DNA of 40,201 bases from Bacteroidales bacterium UBA1751 (lineage in GTDB: Bacteria; Bacteroidota; Bacteroidia; Bacteroidales; UBA932), in contig DCHN01000004.1 of the NCBI GenBank assembly GCA_002315995.1, forward strand, positions 17,477-57,677. Direction: 5' to 3'. A program made the translations under genes and the position numbers. This document shows, one piece after another, positions 1 to 8,790 of the stretch; within the stretch, counting starts at the first letter, position 1; each line of letters begins with the position of its first letter. The notes beneath the pieces are model-generated. The model saw only the letters and a list, made by a program, of their open reading frames with translations. It did no database searches and was not told the origin of the DNA.

Positions 1-552
1 GGCGCCGTTGTTCAGAACGTAGGTACTTCATTTGCAGTATATGAGGCTGTACAGAAGAACAAACCTCTCTTCGAGGGCATCATGACCGTTACAGGTCAGT
101 GCAGCAAGGAGCAGAAGAACTTCCGTCACAGAGTTGGTACACCTCTGAGCACCATAATGGAGAAGACAGGCGGTGTTCCTGAGGATGCAGCCAAGGTAAT
201 AAGTGGTGGTCCTATGATGGGCAAGGCAATATCAAATCTTGATGCTCCAACCCTCAAGGGAACCTCTTCAATTCTCTACTTGACATACGAGCAGACCAAG
301 AGAAAACCTGCAAGCAACTGTATCAGATGTGCAAAGTGCGTTGCAGCCTGCCCTATGGGCCTTGAGCCGTTCCTTCTTACCAAGCTTGCAAAAGCAGGAA
401 GATGGGATGATGCTGAGGCAAACAAGATTTACGATTGTATAGAGTGCGGATGCTGCTCATTCACATGTCCTGCATATATTCCGCTTCTCGACAATATCAG
501 ATTCGGTAAGGCTACCGTAATGAAGATTATGAAGAGCCGTCCAAAAAAATAA
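1..552 (+). CDS. rnfC: Electron transport complex subunit RnfC, C-terminal part
   Basis: The reading frame is open from base 1, so the N-terminal part of the gene (the NADH/FMN-binding half in this family) lies outside the window. What remains ends in a ferredoxin-like domain with two 4Fe-4S motifs, CIRCAKCVAACP and CIECGCCSFTCP, which is the classic RnfC arrangement. In the Rnf complex RnfC is the peripheral subunit that exchanges electrons with NAD(H), while RnfB handles ferredoxin. The next gene, rnfD, starts 19 bases after the stop, and D-G-E-A follow in the usual order, which fixes the identity. rnfB is expected just upstream, outside the window. The exact start cannot be given. Confidence 0.96.
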   Translation, partial: GAVVQNVGTSFAVYEAVQKNKPLFEGIMTVTGQCSKEQKNFRHRVGTPLSTIMEKTGGVPEDAAKVISGGPMMGKAISNLDAPTLKGTSSILYLTYEQTKRKPASNCIRCAKCVAACPMGLEPFLLTKLAKAGRWDDAEANKIYDCIECGCCSFTCPAYIPLLDNIRFGKATVMKIMKSRPKK

Positions 553-571
553 CAATTTAATCAGATAAAGA

Positions 572-1561
572 ATGAAACAACTGCTTGTATCTCCTTCTCC
601 ACATGTACATGGGAAGGATAATACCAGAAACCTTATGAGGGATGTAGTCATTGCGCTTCTCCCTGCCGTTGCGGTTTCAATATATTTCTTTGGCCTGAGT
701 GCCATTAAGATGCTGGTTGTAGCATTGGTATCTTGTCTGCTTGTTGAGTGGCTCATTCAGAAGTTCCTCTTCAAAGGCGAGTGCACAATCTGTGACTGGT
801 CAGCAGCCGTTACCGCTGTGCTGCTTATGCTAAACCTTCCACCTGCAGCACCATGGTGGATTATGGTAATAGGTGCCGTAGTTGCAATAGGTATTGCCAA
901 GATGACCTTCGGAGGCCTTGGTCAGAACCCATTCAACCCTGCATTGGTAGGACGTGTATTCCTGCTTATCTCCTTCCCTGTAATCATGACCACATGGACA
1001 ACACCTGAAGGATGGTTCGGTGCACACGTTGATGCAGTGTCAGGCGCAACTCCTCTTGCTCTTGTAAAGGAGGCTCTCAAGAACGGAGCTTCAGTTCAGG
1101 AGATTTTTGCACAGAACCCTGGCTTGAGTTACTCACAGCTTCTCTTTGCCAGAGTAGGTTCAGCAGGTGAGATCTCTGCAATAGCACTTCTCATTGGTTT
1201 TGTCTATCTCCTTGCAAGAAAGGTAATAAGACCTCACATCACCCTTTCAATCTGGGTTTCAGTATTTGTATTTGCCGGAATTCTCTGGCTTGCAAATCCT
1301 GAGCGCTTCGTTGATCCTCTGTTCCAGCTTCTCACAGGTGGTATGCTCCTTGGTTCAATATTCATGGCTACAGATTATGTAACCTCACCTATGAACCCTA
1401 AAGGACAGATTATCTTTGGTTGCGGTATTGGTATCATCACAGTTCTCATAAGAACATTCGGTGCATATCCAGAGGGTATCTCATTTGCAATATTGATTAT
1501 GAATGCTGTTGTGCCTCTTATCAATATGTATGTAAAACCTAAAAGATTCGGGAGGAAATAA
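572..1561 (+). CDS. rnfD: Rnf complex membrane subunit RnfD
   Basis: This 329-residue polytopic membrane protein is the RnfD/NqrB-type subunit of the ion-translocating ferredoxin:NAD oxidoreductase. It begins with the family-typical stretch near residues 5-24 (SPSPHVHGKDNTRNLMRDV), followed by many hydrophobic segments. The flavin attachment motif SGAT is present at residues 157-160, and Thr160 is the expected site of covalent FMN linkage through a phosphoester bond. The motif GGLGQNPFNPALVGR near residues 114-128 is also characteristic. It sits between rnfC and rnfG in one tight operon. Length is normal for Bacteroidetes. Whether the complex moves Na+ or H+ cannot be read from this subunit. 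Confidence 0.96.
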   Translation: MKQLLVSPSPHVHGKDNTRNLMRDVVIALLPAVAVSIYFFGLSAIKMLVVALVSCLLVEWLIQKFLFKGECTICDWSAAVTAVLLMLNLPPAAPWWIMVIGAVVAIGIAKMTFGGLGQNPFNPALVGRVFLLISFPVIMTTWTTPEGWFGAHVDAVSGATPLALVKEALKNGASVQEIFAQNPGLSYSQLLFARVGSAGEISAIALLIGFVYLLARKVIRPHITLSIWVSVFVFAGILWLANPERFVDPLFQLLTGGMLLGSIFMATDYVTSPMNPKGQIIFGCGIGIITVLIRTFGAYPEGISFAILIMNAVVPLINMYVKPKRFGRK

Positions 1562-1563
1562 CA

Positions 1564-2190
1564 ATGGCAAGAGAATCTAATTTCACAAATATGGTTGTCA
1601 CCCTCTTTGCTGTATGTCTTCTTGCATCAGCAGTTGTAGGTGTGGTTTATGCTGTAACCAAGGATCCTATTGCAGCAACTGAGCTTGCAAAGACCAATGC
1701 TGCTATTGGTGAGGTTGTTCCTGAATTCAACAACGCTCCAGCAGACGAGGTTATGGATGTTGACGGAGTAAAGGTTTACCCTGCCGTTATGAATGGCGAG
1801 CCTGTTGGTTATGCTGTTGAGGCATCATCTGCAAAGGGCTTCGGTGGCACAATAAAGATTATGGTAGGTTTCGCTACCGATGGTACAATTAAGGGAATCA
1901 GCGTTCTTTCACACAGCGAGACTCCTGGTCTTGGTGCAAAGATTGACGATCCTGCAGGTATCAGAGTACAGTTCTGCGGAAAGAACCCTGATGCAGATGG
2001 TTTCAAGATGATTGTAAAGAAAGATGGTGGTGACGTTGATGCAATTACTGCTTCAACAATTTCATCAAGAGCATTCTGTGATGCTGTAACCAATGCTTAC
2101 AATACCTTCAAGAGTGTTGCTCCGGCTGCACCTGCTGTAGAGGATGTTGAAGAGGTTCTTCCAGCAACTGATTCATTAGAGGTCAAATAA
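1564..2190 (+). CDS. rnfG: Rnf complex FMN-binding subunit RnfG
   Basis: The 208-residue protein has one N-terminal membrane anchor (about residues 9-31) and a periplasmic FMN-binding domain. The flavin-attachment region reads DAITASTISS rather than the textbook SGAT; the Thr of AST is the probable FMN-carrying residue. The segment LSHSETPGLGAKI is a family hallmark. It begins 2 bases after the rnfD stop, so translation is likely coupled. RnfG passes electrons within the membrane complex between RnfD and the other subunits. The C-terminal tail (about residues 183-208) is acidic and Pro/Ala/Glu-rich and probably not part of the fold. Confidence 0.95.
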   Translation: MARESNFTNMVVTLFAVCLLASAVVGVVYAVTKDPIAATELAKTNAAIGEVVPEFNNAPADEVMDVDGVKVYPAVMNGEPVGYAVEASSAKGFGGTIKIMVGFATDGTIKGISVLSHSETPGLGAKIDDPAGIRVQFCGKNPDADGFKMIVKKDGGDVDAITASTISSRAFCDAVTNAYNTFKSVAPAAPAVEDVEEVLPATDSLEVK

Positions 2191-2206
2191 TTAATATGAA
2201 TGTAAT

Positions 2207-2791
2207 ATGAGTAAGTTTGGATTAATTACTAAGGGAATTATCAAAGAGAACCCTACATTCGTATTGGTTCTTGGTATGTGCCCTACACTGGGTACTACAA
2301 CCTCCGCAATTAACGGATTGGGAATGGGACTTGCAACAACATTCGTCCTCATTCTTTCAAATATGGTTATTTCAGCAATTGCAGGCCTCATACCTGGTAA
2401 GGTACGTATCCCTTGCTACATTGTTGTAATTGCTGCATTCGTTACTGTTCTTCAGCTTGTGATGCAGGCATATGTTCCAGATTTGTATGCAACGTTGGGA
2501 TTGTTTATTCCTCTTATTGTTGTGAACTGTATTGTGCTCGGTAGAGCAGAGGCTTTTGCCAACAAGAATTCCATCTTTGATTCAGCTCTCGATGGAATTG
2601 GCATAGGACTCGGTTTCGCATGCTCACTTACAGTAATCGGTTTCATAAGGGAGATTCTTGGCGGTCTTGCAGTTTTCGGACACAAGTTCGCTGATGCAGA
2701 TGGTGCTCTTGCATTCGTGCTTGCACCTGGTGCATTCCTTGTATTGGGTTACCTTATGGTGCTCTTCAACAAGCTTAAAGCTAAAAACTAA
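2207..2791 (+). CDS. rnfE: Rnf complex membrane subunit RnfE
   Basis: This 194-residue, strongly hydrophobic protein belongs to the RnfE/NqrD family. It contains the paired motif LVLGMCPTLGTT near residues 20-31, including the conserved Cys that helps hold the intramembrane iron-sulfur centre shared with RnfA, and a second conserved half-helix segment around VNCIVLGRAEAFA (about 106-118). About six membrane spans are expected. It lies 16 bases after rnfG and 30 bases before rnfA. RnfE and RnfA are related, inverted-topology partners that form the membrane core of the ion pump. Length and motifs are normal. Confidence 0.96.
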   Translation: MSKFGLITKGIIKENPTFVLVLGMCPTLGTTTSAINGLGMGLATTFVLILSNMVISAIAGLIPGKVRIPCYIVVIAAFVTVLQLVMQAYVPDLYATLGLFIPLIVVNCIVLGRAEAFANKNSIFDSALDGIGIGLGFACSLTVIGFIREILGGLAVFGHKFADADGALAFVLAPGAFLVLGYLMVLFNKLKAKN

Positions 2792-2821
2792 GCAAATGTC
2801 CAACAGTAAAAGATATTGATT

Positions 2822-3421
2822 ATGGAGTATTTGATAATAATTATTTCAGCTGTATTTGTCAACAATATATTGTTGTCGCAGTTCTTGGGCGTTTGTCCGT
2901 TCCTGGGCGTTTCCAATAAGGTTTCTACCGCAACAGGTATGAGTGCTGCAGTATGCTTTGTAGTAGCTATTGCAACTTTGGTTTCATACCTTGTTCAGTA
3001 CTATATTCTTGTTCCGCTGGACATCACATTCATGCAGACAATCAGTTTCATTCTGGTTATTGCTGCTCTTGTTCAGATGGTTGAGATTATTCTCAAGAAG
3101 GTGAGCCCTGCCCTTTATCAGGCACTTGGAATCTTCCTTCCACTTATTACAACCAACTGCGTTGTTCTTGGTGTTGCAATTAACGTTGTATCAAAGGAGT
3201 TCGCATTCGGTGGCCCTGCACACATGCTTAACCTTGGCGAGAGCGTTGTTTACGCTCTTTCTTGCGCCATTGGTTATGGTCTTGCAATGATTATTTTCGC
3301 TGGTCTTCGCGAGCAGCTTGATCTTGCAAGCGTTCCAAAATCATTCAAGGGTGTTCCTATTGCTCTCATTACAGCAGGTATCCTTGCAATGGCATTCATG
3401 GGCTTCAGCGGTCTGGTATAG
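2822..3421 (+). CDS. rnfA: Rnf complex membrane subunit RnfA
   Basis: I place the start at the ATG at 2822, which gives MEYLIIIISAVFVNN, the standard RnfA N-terminus. A TTG two codons upstream (2816) would only add two unlikely residues. The 199-residue protein has about six membrane helices, the motif LGVCPFLGVSNK near residues 23-34 and TNCVVLGVAINV near 113-124; their Cys residues are the expected ligands of the iron-sulfur centre shared with RnfE. It is the last gene of the operon and is followed 25 bases later by a strong rho-independent terminator. All residues expected for function appear present. Confidence 0.96.
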   Translation: MEYLIIIISAVFVNNILLSQFLGVCPFLGVSNKVSTATGMSAAVCFVVAIATLVSYLVQYYILVPLDITFMQTISFILVIAALVQMVEIILKKVSPALYQALGIFLPLITTNCVVLGVAINVVSKEFAFGGPAHMLNLGESVVYALSCAIGYGLAMIIFAGLREQLDLASVPKSFKGVPIALITAGILAMAFMGFSGLV

Positions 3422-3446
3422 TAATCAGAAACAACTGATAATTCAA

Positions 3447-3482
3447 AGCACCTCGCTCGAAAGAGAGCGAGGTGCTTTTTTA
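3447..3482 (+). terminator. Rho-independent terminator of the rnf operon
   Basis: A perfect 12-bp stem (3447-3458 with 3465-3476) with a six-base loop is followed by a run of T residues to about 3482. It lies 25 bases after the rnfA stop and closes the operon. Confidence 0.93.
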
Positions 3483-3489
3483 TCCAGCA

Positions 3490-3541
3490 GTTGGCCATAC
3501 ACGGGTGTTGGCCGGACACGGGCCACCCGTGTCTGGCCAAC
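3490..3541. repeat. Nested GC-rich inverted and direct repeat
   Basis: An 18-base arm at 3490-3507 pairs with 3524-3541 (17 of 18 positions). The middle segment 3508-3522 is a near-direct repeat of 3491-3505 (13 of 15 bases, same orientation) and can also pair with 3526-3540 to make a competing hairpin with a 3-base loop. The unit is roughly TTGGCC-NN-ACACGGG, present twice forward and once reversed. It sits between the terminators of two convergent operons, so it is not needed as a terminator. Function unknown. Confidence 0.8.
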
Positions 3542-3548
3542 TCGGTGC

Positions 3549-3582
3549 AAAAAAAGCCGGCACTGGAAAGTGTCGGCTTTTG
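3549..3582 (-). terminator. Terminator of the susC/susD operon on the minus strand
   Basis: The stem 3555-3564 with 3569-3578 (loop 3565-3568) is preceded on the plus strand by seven A residues, which form a U-tract in the minus-strand transcript. One position is G-U on the plus strand and A-C on the minus strand. A short T-run on the other side suggests weak two-way activity. Confidence 0.75.
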
Positions 3583-3618
3583 ATGTTTGGCTGTTTTGCA
3601 ACAGCCTATGTAGGATTA

Positions 3619-5292
3619 TTAGTCAACATCCCACCAAACGTTAACCTGAACGTTGTCGTCGCCACCCATACGGGCAACTGCAACTGCAAGGTTCTCAGCG
3701 TTTGTTGTCTGCTCATTTGCAGGGTAGTATGCACGCTTGATATATGCAGCAGGAGTGTTGTCGTCAACATCTGCCTGTGATCTCTGGAAGTTAGCATAAA
3801 CGTTTGCAAATGGAACGAGAGTTGGCTTGTGATACTGTCTGTGGTCTGACCATGCCTCGTATGCGCCCTCAATGAAGCCTGCAATATACTTCTGGGTAAT
3901 AATCTTATCCAATGATGTATTGCAAGTACCTGCATTGTCGCTCCAAGCTACAGTTGTGCCATATTTGTTGGCAACGGTGCTTGTGATATAGCTGTTTACA
4001 ACAGATGTTGGGATACCGTAGTCGCTCATGTCAGCTTTGATACCCTCCTCGTAGAAGGCCTGTGCATCACCTGCATTAACAATACCTCTTACAGTTGCAA
4101 TAGCTTTGAGGAAGCAAAGCTCGCTGTATTTGAATATTGCCCAAGGTTTATCGCAGGTGGTGTAGTGGAATGTTCCAATTGCGGAGTAGTTGGTATCGTA
4201 GTCTGCACCACCGTCAATCTCACCGCTGAGGGTTGAGTGGTTTGCGTGACCAGGCTCACTGCCTCTCCACATACCGGTCTTTGTAACATCCTGTACACCG
4301 CGCTGTCCAACTGTCTCGAACTGGATAACAGCACGTGGGTCAACCATTGCAGGAGGATTTACTGCGTCAACAATATTCTGCTGAATATTCTTGTTTGCAG
4401 CCATGTCTGCAGCTGTTGGCCATGCAACACCACCAAGTCCAACTACAATGTTGTAGTATCCGCTTGACATGTGAACTGTTGAGTGGGTTGAGTTCCTGCC
4501 ATAATAGAGCGGATTCCAGGTGTAGTCACTGTTTGAAGTTCCACCCATTTTCATAAGTGCTTCGTCAGATTTTGATGTGAACATTCCTGCAGCAAGTGCG
4601 GCAGCTGCTTCGGTCTTAGCCTTTGCATTTGCAACGTCAGCTATTCGAATGGCCATTCTGAAACGGAGTGAGTTTGCGAACTTTTTCCATTTGGTAACGT
4701 CACCTGAATAAATAAGGTCATAGCTTCCAATGTTTGGTTTGCTTGCATCAAGTGCATTGGCAGCCTCAGCCAACTGAGTGAACATAAGGTTATAAATCTC
4801 CTCCTGAGTATCATATTTAGGAGCTCTGGAGTCTTCTGAAGCAGCCTCGCTGTAAGGAACGTCACCAAAGAAATCGGTAACGCGGAGCATAACCCAACAT
4901 TTCCAGATTTTTGCCATGTTTACAACATTGGAATACTGATATGTATCATCCTCGTATGTGCGGATAATGTTGTTGAGGTCAGAGAGCACACTGTATGACT
5001 GATCCCATGGATGTGCTACATCGTTGTTGGTCATATCGTAGTCTGATGCAGACTGTGTAGAGTTTGCATCATACTCGCAGAAGTGTGCAATGGTAATCTG
5101 CTCACCTGACTGGTATGTGTTTCTGTAAGCAATTGAACGGCTTACAGCATAAAGAAACTCATTTCGTGGATTAACGTTGTCTGCAGAAGGGCTGTTAGGG
5201 CTAACGTTCATCTCCTCGAACTTGCTTGTGCAACTTGTCATCAAAAGAAGGACAGATGCAACAGCAAATACTGATTTAAATATTCTTTTCAT
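3619..5292 (-). CDS. SusD/RagB-family outer-membrane lipoprotein
   Basis: The 557-residue protein starts with a lipoprotein signal peptide whose lipobox ends at Cys21 (LLLMTSC). The mature part matches SusD-like surface nutrient-binding proteins of the SusD-like_2 type: an early 'NVSPNSPSADNV' region, helical tetratricopeptide-like repeats in the middle and a C-terminal segment with YYPANEQTTN and VNVWWDVD. SusD proteins sit on the cell surface as a lid over the SusC channel and help capture the ligand. The gene begins 20 bases after the partner susC and is the last gene of that operon. No glycoside hydrolase, protease or regulator is adjacent, so the substrate (glycan, peptide or other oligomer) cannot be inferred. 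Confidence 0.95.
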   Translation of the reverse strand: MKRIFKSVFAVASVLLLMTSCTSKFEEMNVSPNSPSADNVNPRNEFLYAVSRSIAYRNTYQSGEQITIAHFCEYDANSTQSASDYDMTNNDVAHPWDQSYSVLSDLNNIIRTYEDDTYQYSNVVNMAKIWKCWVMLRVTDFFGDVPYSEAASEDSRAPKYDTQEEIYNLMFTQLAEAANALDASKPNIGSYDLIYSGDVTKWKKFANSLRFRMAIRIADVANAKAKTEAAAALAAGMFTSKSDEALMKMGGTSNSDYTWNPLYYGRNSTHSTVHMSSGYYNIVVGLGGVAWPTAADMAANKNIQQNIVDAVNPPAMVDPRAVIQFETVGQRGVQDVTKTGMWRGSEPGHANHSTLSGEIDGGADYDTNYSAIGTFHYTTCDKPWAIFKYSELCFLKAIATVRGIVNAGDAQAFYEEGIKADMSDYGIPTSVVNSYITSTVANKYGTTVAWSDNAGTCNTSLDKIITQKYIAGFIEGAYEAWSDHRQYHKPTLVPFANVYANFQRSQADVDDNTPAAYIKRAYYPANEQTTNAENLAVAVARMGGDDNVQVNVWWDVD

Positions 5293-5312
5293 AATTGTCT
5301 CCTTGTTGATGT

Positions 5313-8300
5313 TTAGAATGTAACATTAAGGTTGAAACCGAAGCGGCGTGTAGAAGGGAGAGCGCAAGTCTCAACACCCTGTGCAGTGCCGGTTGAGTAT
5401 GTACACTCAGGATCGTATCCTGGGAGGGCATTGTAGAAGAAGAAGAGGTTGTTTCCAACAACGCTGAACTTCAAACCGCTTATAACGGTACCCTTGAACC
5501 ACTTCTTAGGGAAGTTGTAACCAAGGCTCATCTCACGCATACGAACGTTTGTAGTGCTGTAGATATAGTGACCTATGTTTCCGTAGAACTGACCATAGTA
5601 TGAAGTAGGGTCGAGTTCAACTGTGTTAGGAAGGCCTGTGTTAACGTTAACACCGTCACAAACCAAACCCTTTCCTGTAGCGTAGTACTCTGCACGACCA
5701 GGGAGAGTTGATTTGGTCTGGCCGTTGCTCTCCATTCTCATCATAGACTGGAGGTACATCTTGCCACCGAATCTGCCATCGATGAGGAAGTAGAAGTCCA
5801 AGCCTTTCCAAGAGAGTGTAGATGAGAGTGAACCAACCCAGTCAGGGTTCATGTTGCCCTTGCTTCTGAGAGTTCCGTCTGTAACATACTTACCGTTGTT
5901 ACCAACGAGCTTGTTACCATTCTCATCAACCTTTATATCATTGGTGTAGATTTCGCCGAATGGCTCGCCAACCTTTGCAACAACGTTGATATTCTGACCC
6001 ATAGGGTTAGCAAGAACGTATGTGTCAATACCCTCTGTAAGCTCAACAACCTTTGACCAGTTCTTTGTGTAGTTGAATGAGAGTTTCCAGTTCCAATCCT
6101 TTGTTTCAATAGGAATTACGTCAACGATGAGCTCAATACCCTTGTTGTTGATTTTACCTGCATTGATATATTTTGCAGAGTATCCTGTTGTAATAGACAT
6201 AGGAAGAGAGATGATCTGATCCTTGGTTGTCTGATCGTACCATGTAAAGTCAAATCCGAATCTGCCATCGAAGAATCTTGACTCCAAACCAATTTCATAA
6301 CCGCTCTGGCGCTCAGGTTTGAGCTCTGAATTAGGAAGTGAGCTAGGGAGTGTTGCACCCATAAGGCCATTGTATTGATTTGAAACCATTGACATTGTAG
6401 GGTAGAGATTATAAGGGGATGTATCCTTACCTACCTGTGCGTATGCACCTCTCAACTTAGCGTATGTCCACCATGAAGGAACGTTAACGTTGAGTTTGTT
6501 CAACATCTCTGTGAAAATCAAACCAAGTGATACTGATGGGTAGAAATATGACCAGTTGCTCTTTGGAAGTGTTGATGACCAGTCGTTACGAGCGGTAATA
6601 TCCAAATATACATAGCCGTCGTAGTTAGCCTGGAACATTCCATAAACTGACTGAATCTCCTTCTGATATTTGCTGCTTGAAGCGGCAATTACCATACCGT
6701 TGCCAATTGTGTAGAGCTCAGGAATGTTGAGACCTGTGGCTGACTCTGAAGTAGCCTGGTTGCTCTGGTGCATGATGTTTCCACCAACGCTGCCTGAGAG
6801 GCTGAACTTACCACCGCCAATGTTATCTTTGGCTGCTGTAAGGAGAATGTCTGCATTAGCCTCGGTGAAGGTCTGTGTTGAGATGCTGTAGTAGCCGTCA
6901 ACGTTAGTTGTACGAAGGCCGTGTCTCTGCCATGTCTCAATGCTCTTTGAGTAGGTGTCAACACCGTAGGTACCCTTAACGTTCAACCAAGGGAGAATCT
7001 CATATTTGAGAGATCCGTGAGCTGTTACACGGTTTGTCTTGTCCTTGTTGCCGGTCAAGTGTGTAAGAGCGTATGGGTTCTGGATTGTTGAGAGGAGATT
7101 GCCTGTTACAGCGGTGTACCAGTCAAGAATGTTGCCGTTCTCATCAAATATCTCCTTCATGTCGTGAAGGTTGATGCTTCTAGGAGTGTAGATCAACGCG
7201 AAGATAGGGTTCAGACCTGATACAGAAAGAGCTGTACGGTTCTCACCCTTCTGGTTAGCGTACTGAATCTTCAACTCAGCTGTGAGCTTAGGAAGAATCT
7301 CGGCGCTTACTCTTGCTGTGATGTTGGTCTTGTAGAGACCGTTGCAAGGCATTACACCATTTTGTCTGAGGTTGGAAACGCCGAATCTGTAGGTAGCCTT
7401 CTCTGTACCGCCTGAAACGTCAAGAGAGTTTGTCCAAGAGTAACCGGTGTTCATGAAGTCACCGAAGTTGTTGTTCTTGGCCTCCATTGTAATGGTCTCG
7501 CCGGTCTTCCATGAAGGAATCTGAGCGCCCATTGCAGGGCCCCAAGATACACGTGAATCAGCAACGTACTCACCGTTTGCGCCCTGGCCGTACTCATTCT
7601 GGAACTCAGGCTGGAGAGCAACGTTCTCAAATGTGAAGTTTGAGTTGAAGCTTACCTGAGGTTTCTGACCCTTCTTACCGCTCTTGGTTGTAATGAGAAT
7701 TACACCGGCACCACCACGTGAACCATAGAGAGCTGCAGCTGAAGGGCCTTTCAATACTGATACTGACTCAATGTCATCAGCATTCAAAAGAGACATACCA
7801 TCACCATAGTCGGTACCACCCCAAGCCATTCCGTTGGTATCGTCGCAGCCCTGTGAGTTGTCGTAAGGAACACCATCGACAACGATGAGAGGCTGGTTGT
7901 TGTTGAGTGAAGACTCACCACGAATAACGATACGGTTAGATCCGCCAGGTGCTGAGGTACCTGTTACCTGCATACCTGCAATCTTACCTGAGAGTGAGGT
8001 AACAACGTTGGCAGTACGGTTCTCAATGAGAGCATCGCCCTTAACGTCCTGAACAGCGTATGTAAGGGCTTTCTTCTCCCTCTTCATACCCATAGCGGTT
8101 ACAACGACGTCCTCGAGGAGAACTGCATCCTCCTGCATCTTTACGTCAACCACTGACTTGTTGTTTACTGGAACAACAACAGTTTCCATACCCATTGTAG
8201 AGAACTCGAGAGTTGCATCTTTAGGTGCGTTGATGACATATTTACCGTCAACGTCTGTAGAAACACCTGTGGTTGTACCTTGAATCATTACAAATACGCC

Positions 8301-8426
8301 TACCATTGGCTCCCCGTTAGGGTCGGTAACTGTACCTGTAACCTTTTCGTTCTGAGCAAAAGCAACGCTTGAAACGAGAAGCGCAGCAGCTGCAAGAACC
8401 AATCTGAATGATTTAAGTTTAAACAT
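5313..8426 (-). CDS. SusC/RagA-family TonB-linked outer-membrane receptor
   Basis: This 1037-residue protein has a signal peptide (about residues 1-24, ending AFAQ), a carboxypeptidase-regulatory-like domain (about 28-105, starting VTGTVTDPNGEPMVG), a TonB plug domain (about 115-235, with IVIRGESSLNNNQPL and LKGPSAAALYGSRGG), and a long C-terminal beta-barrel ending in the aromatic residue of FGFNLNVTF. There is no STN domain at the N-terminus, so direct signalling to an anti-sigma factor is not expected. It forms a TonB-driven importer with the SusD-like protein encoded just downstream. The N-terminal 180 residues closely resemble those of the divergent SusC at 8861. A Bacteroidetes-type promoter lies about 90 bases upstream. 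Confidence 0.96.
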   Translation of the reverse strand: MFKLKSFRLVLAAAALLVSSVAFAQNEKVTGTVTDPNGEPMVGVFVMIQGTTTGVSTDVDGKYVINAPKDATLEFSTMGMETVVVPVNNKSVVDVKMQEDAVLLEDVVVTAMGMKREKKALTYAVQDVKGDALIENRTANVVTSLSGKIAGMQVTGTSAPGGSNRIVIRGESSLNNNQPLIVVDGVPYDNSQGCDDTNGMAWGGTDYGDGMSLLNADDIESVSVLKGPSAAALYGSRGGAGVILITTKSGKKGQKPQVSFNSNFTFENVALQPEFQNEYGQGANGEYVADSRVSWGPAMGAQIPSWKTGETITMEAKNNNFGDFMNTGYSWTNSLDVSGGTEKATYRFGVSNLRQNGVMPCNGLYKTNITARVSAEILPKLTAELKIQYANQKGENRTALSVSGLNPIFALIYTPRSINLHDMKEIFDENGNILDWYTAVTGNLLSTIQNPYALTHLTGNKDKTNRVTAHGSLKYEILPWLNVKGTYGVDTYSKSIETWQRHGLRTTNVDGYYSISTQTFTEANADILLTAAKDNIGGGKFSLSGSVGGNIMHQSNQATSESATGLNIPELYTIGNGMVIAASSSKYQKEIQSVYGMFQANYDGYVYLDITARNDWSSTLPKSNWSYFYPSVSLGLIFTEMLNKLNVNVPSWWTYAKLRGAYAQVGKDTSPYNLYPTMSMVSNQYNGLMGATLPSSLPNSELKPERQSGYEIGLESRFFDGRFGFDFTWYDQTTKDQIISLPMSITTGYSAKYINAGKINNKGIELIVDVIPIETKDWNWKLSFNYTKNWSKVVELTEGIDTYVLANPMGQNINVVAKVGEPFGEIYTNDIKVDENGNKLVGNNGKYVTDGTLRSKGNMNPDWVGSLSSTLSWKGLDFYFLIDGRFGGKMYLQSMMRMESNGQTKSTLPGRAEYYATGKGLVCDGVNVNTGLPNTVELDPTSYYGQFYGNIGHYIYSTTNVRMREMSLGYNFPKKWFKGTVISGLKFSVVGNNLFFFYNALPGYDPECTYSTGTAQGVETCALPSTRRFGFNLNVTF

Positions 8427-8515
8427 AGATTGTTTTTTTGGTTAATAAATAAGTTGTTAATTGAATTTTCCGTTCAAAATTTAGTGCAAGCACTATGCTT
8501 ACAATAAAAAACTTA

Positions 8516-8545
8516 CAAATGTAAAAGGAAAAATGAGAATTGCAA
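8516..8545 (-). promoter_or_regulatory. Promoter of the minus-strand susC/susD operon
   Basis: On the minus strand there is TTG (8543-8545), a 19-base spacer and TACATTTG (8516-8523). This matches the Bacteroidetes sigma-ABfr consensus exactly in the -7 box. Transcription would start near 8510, giving a leader of about 85 bases. Confidence 0.8.
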
Positions 8546-8567
8546 TATAACCACTATGTTATATTTG
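8540..8567 (+). promoter_or_regulatory. Candidate distal promoter for the plus-strand susC
   Basis: TTG at 8540-8542, a 17-base spacer and TATATTTG at 8560-8567. The -33 element overlaps that of the opposing promoter, so the two may compete. Transcription from here would give a leader of about 285 bases. Confidence 0.55.
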
Positions 8568-8782
8568 CAAAAATCAACAGATTGTCTCTATCGCCAGGTA
8601 GGAAAGCATAAAAAGTTTTTTGGGCAGCCACAGGGATGACGATGAAACATTTTTGTTGCAAAGTGAGGTCCTATCAGGTGCCAAATGGCTCTTTTTTTGA
8701 TAAAAATGCAGTTTTATGCGGGTAAAAACGCTTTTTTTTCATTTTTCTACCGCTATAGTGAACAACAATGGCCAATGTTTGG

Positions 8783-8790
8783 TAAATTTG
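8783..8790 (+). promoter_or_regulatory. Candidate proximal -7 box for the plus-strand susC
   Basis: TAAATTTG matches the Bacteroidetes -7 consensus, but no good TTTG lies 19 bases upstream. It would give a leader of about 65 bases. Confidence 0.4.

Noticed and set aside
4237..4556. Plus-strand open frames antisense to the susD gene
   Set aside because: They are shadows of the long, clearly real SusD-like reading frame with normal codon pattern.
8718..8739. GCG...CGC hairpin with eight T residues as a true terminator
   Set aside because: The stem is only three base pairs, too weak to call a terminator; mentioned only as a tentative signal in the leader.
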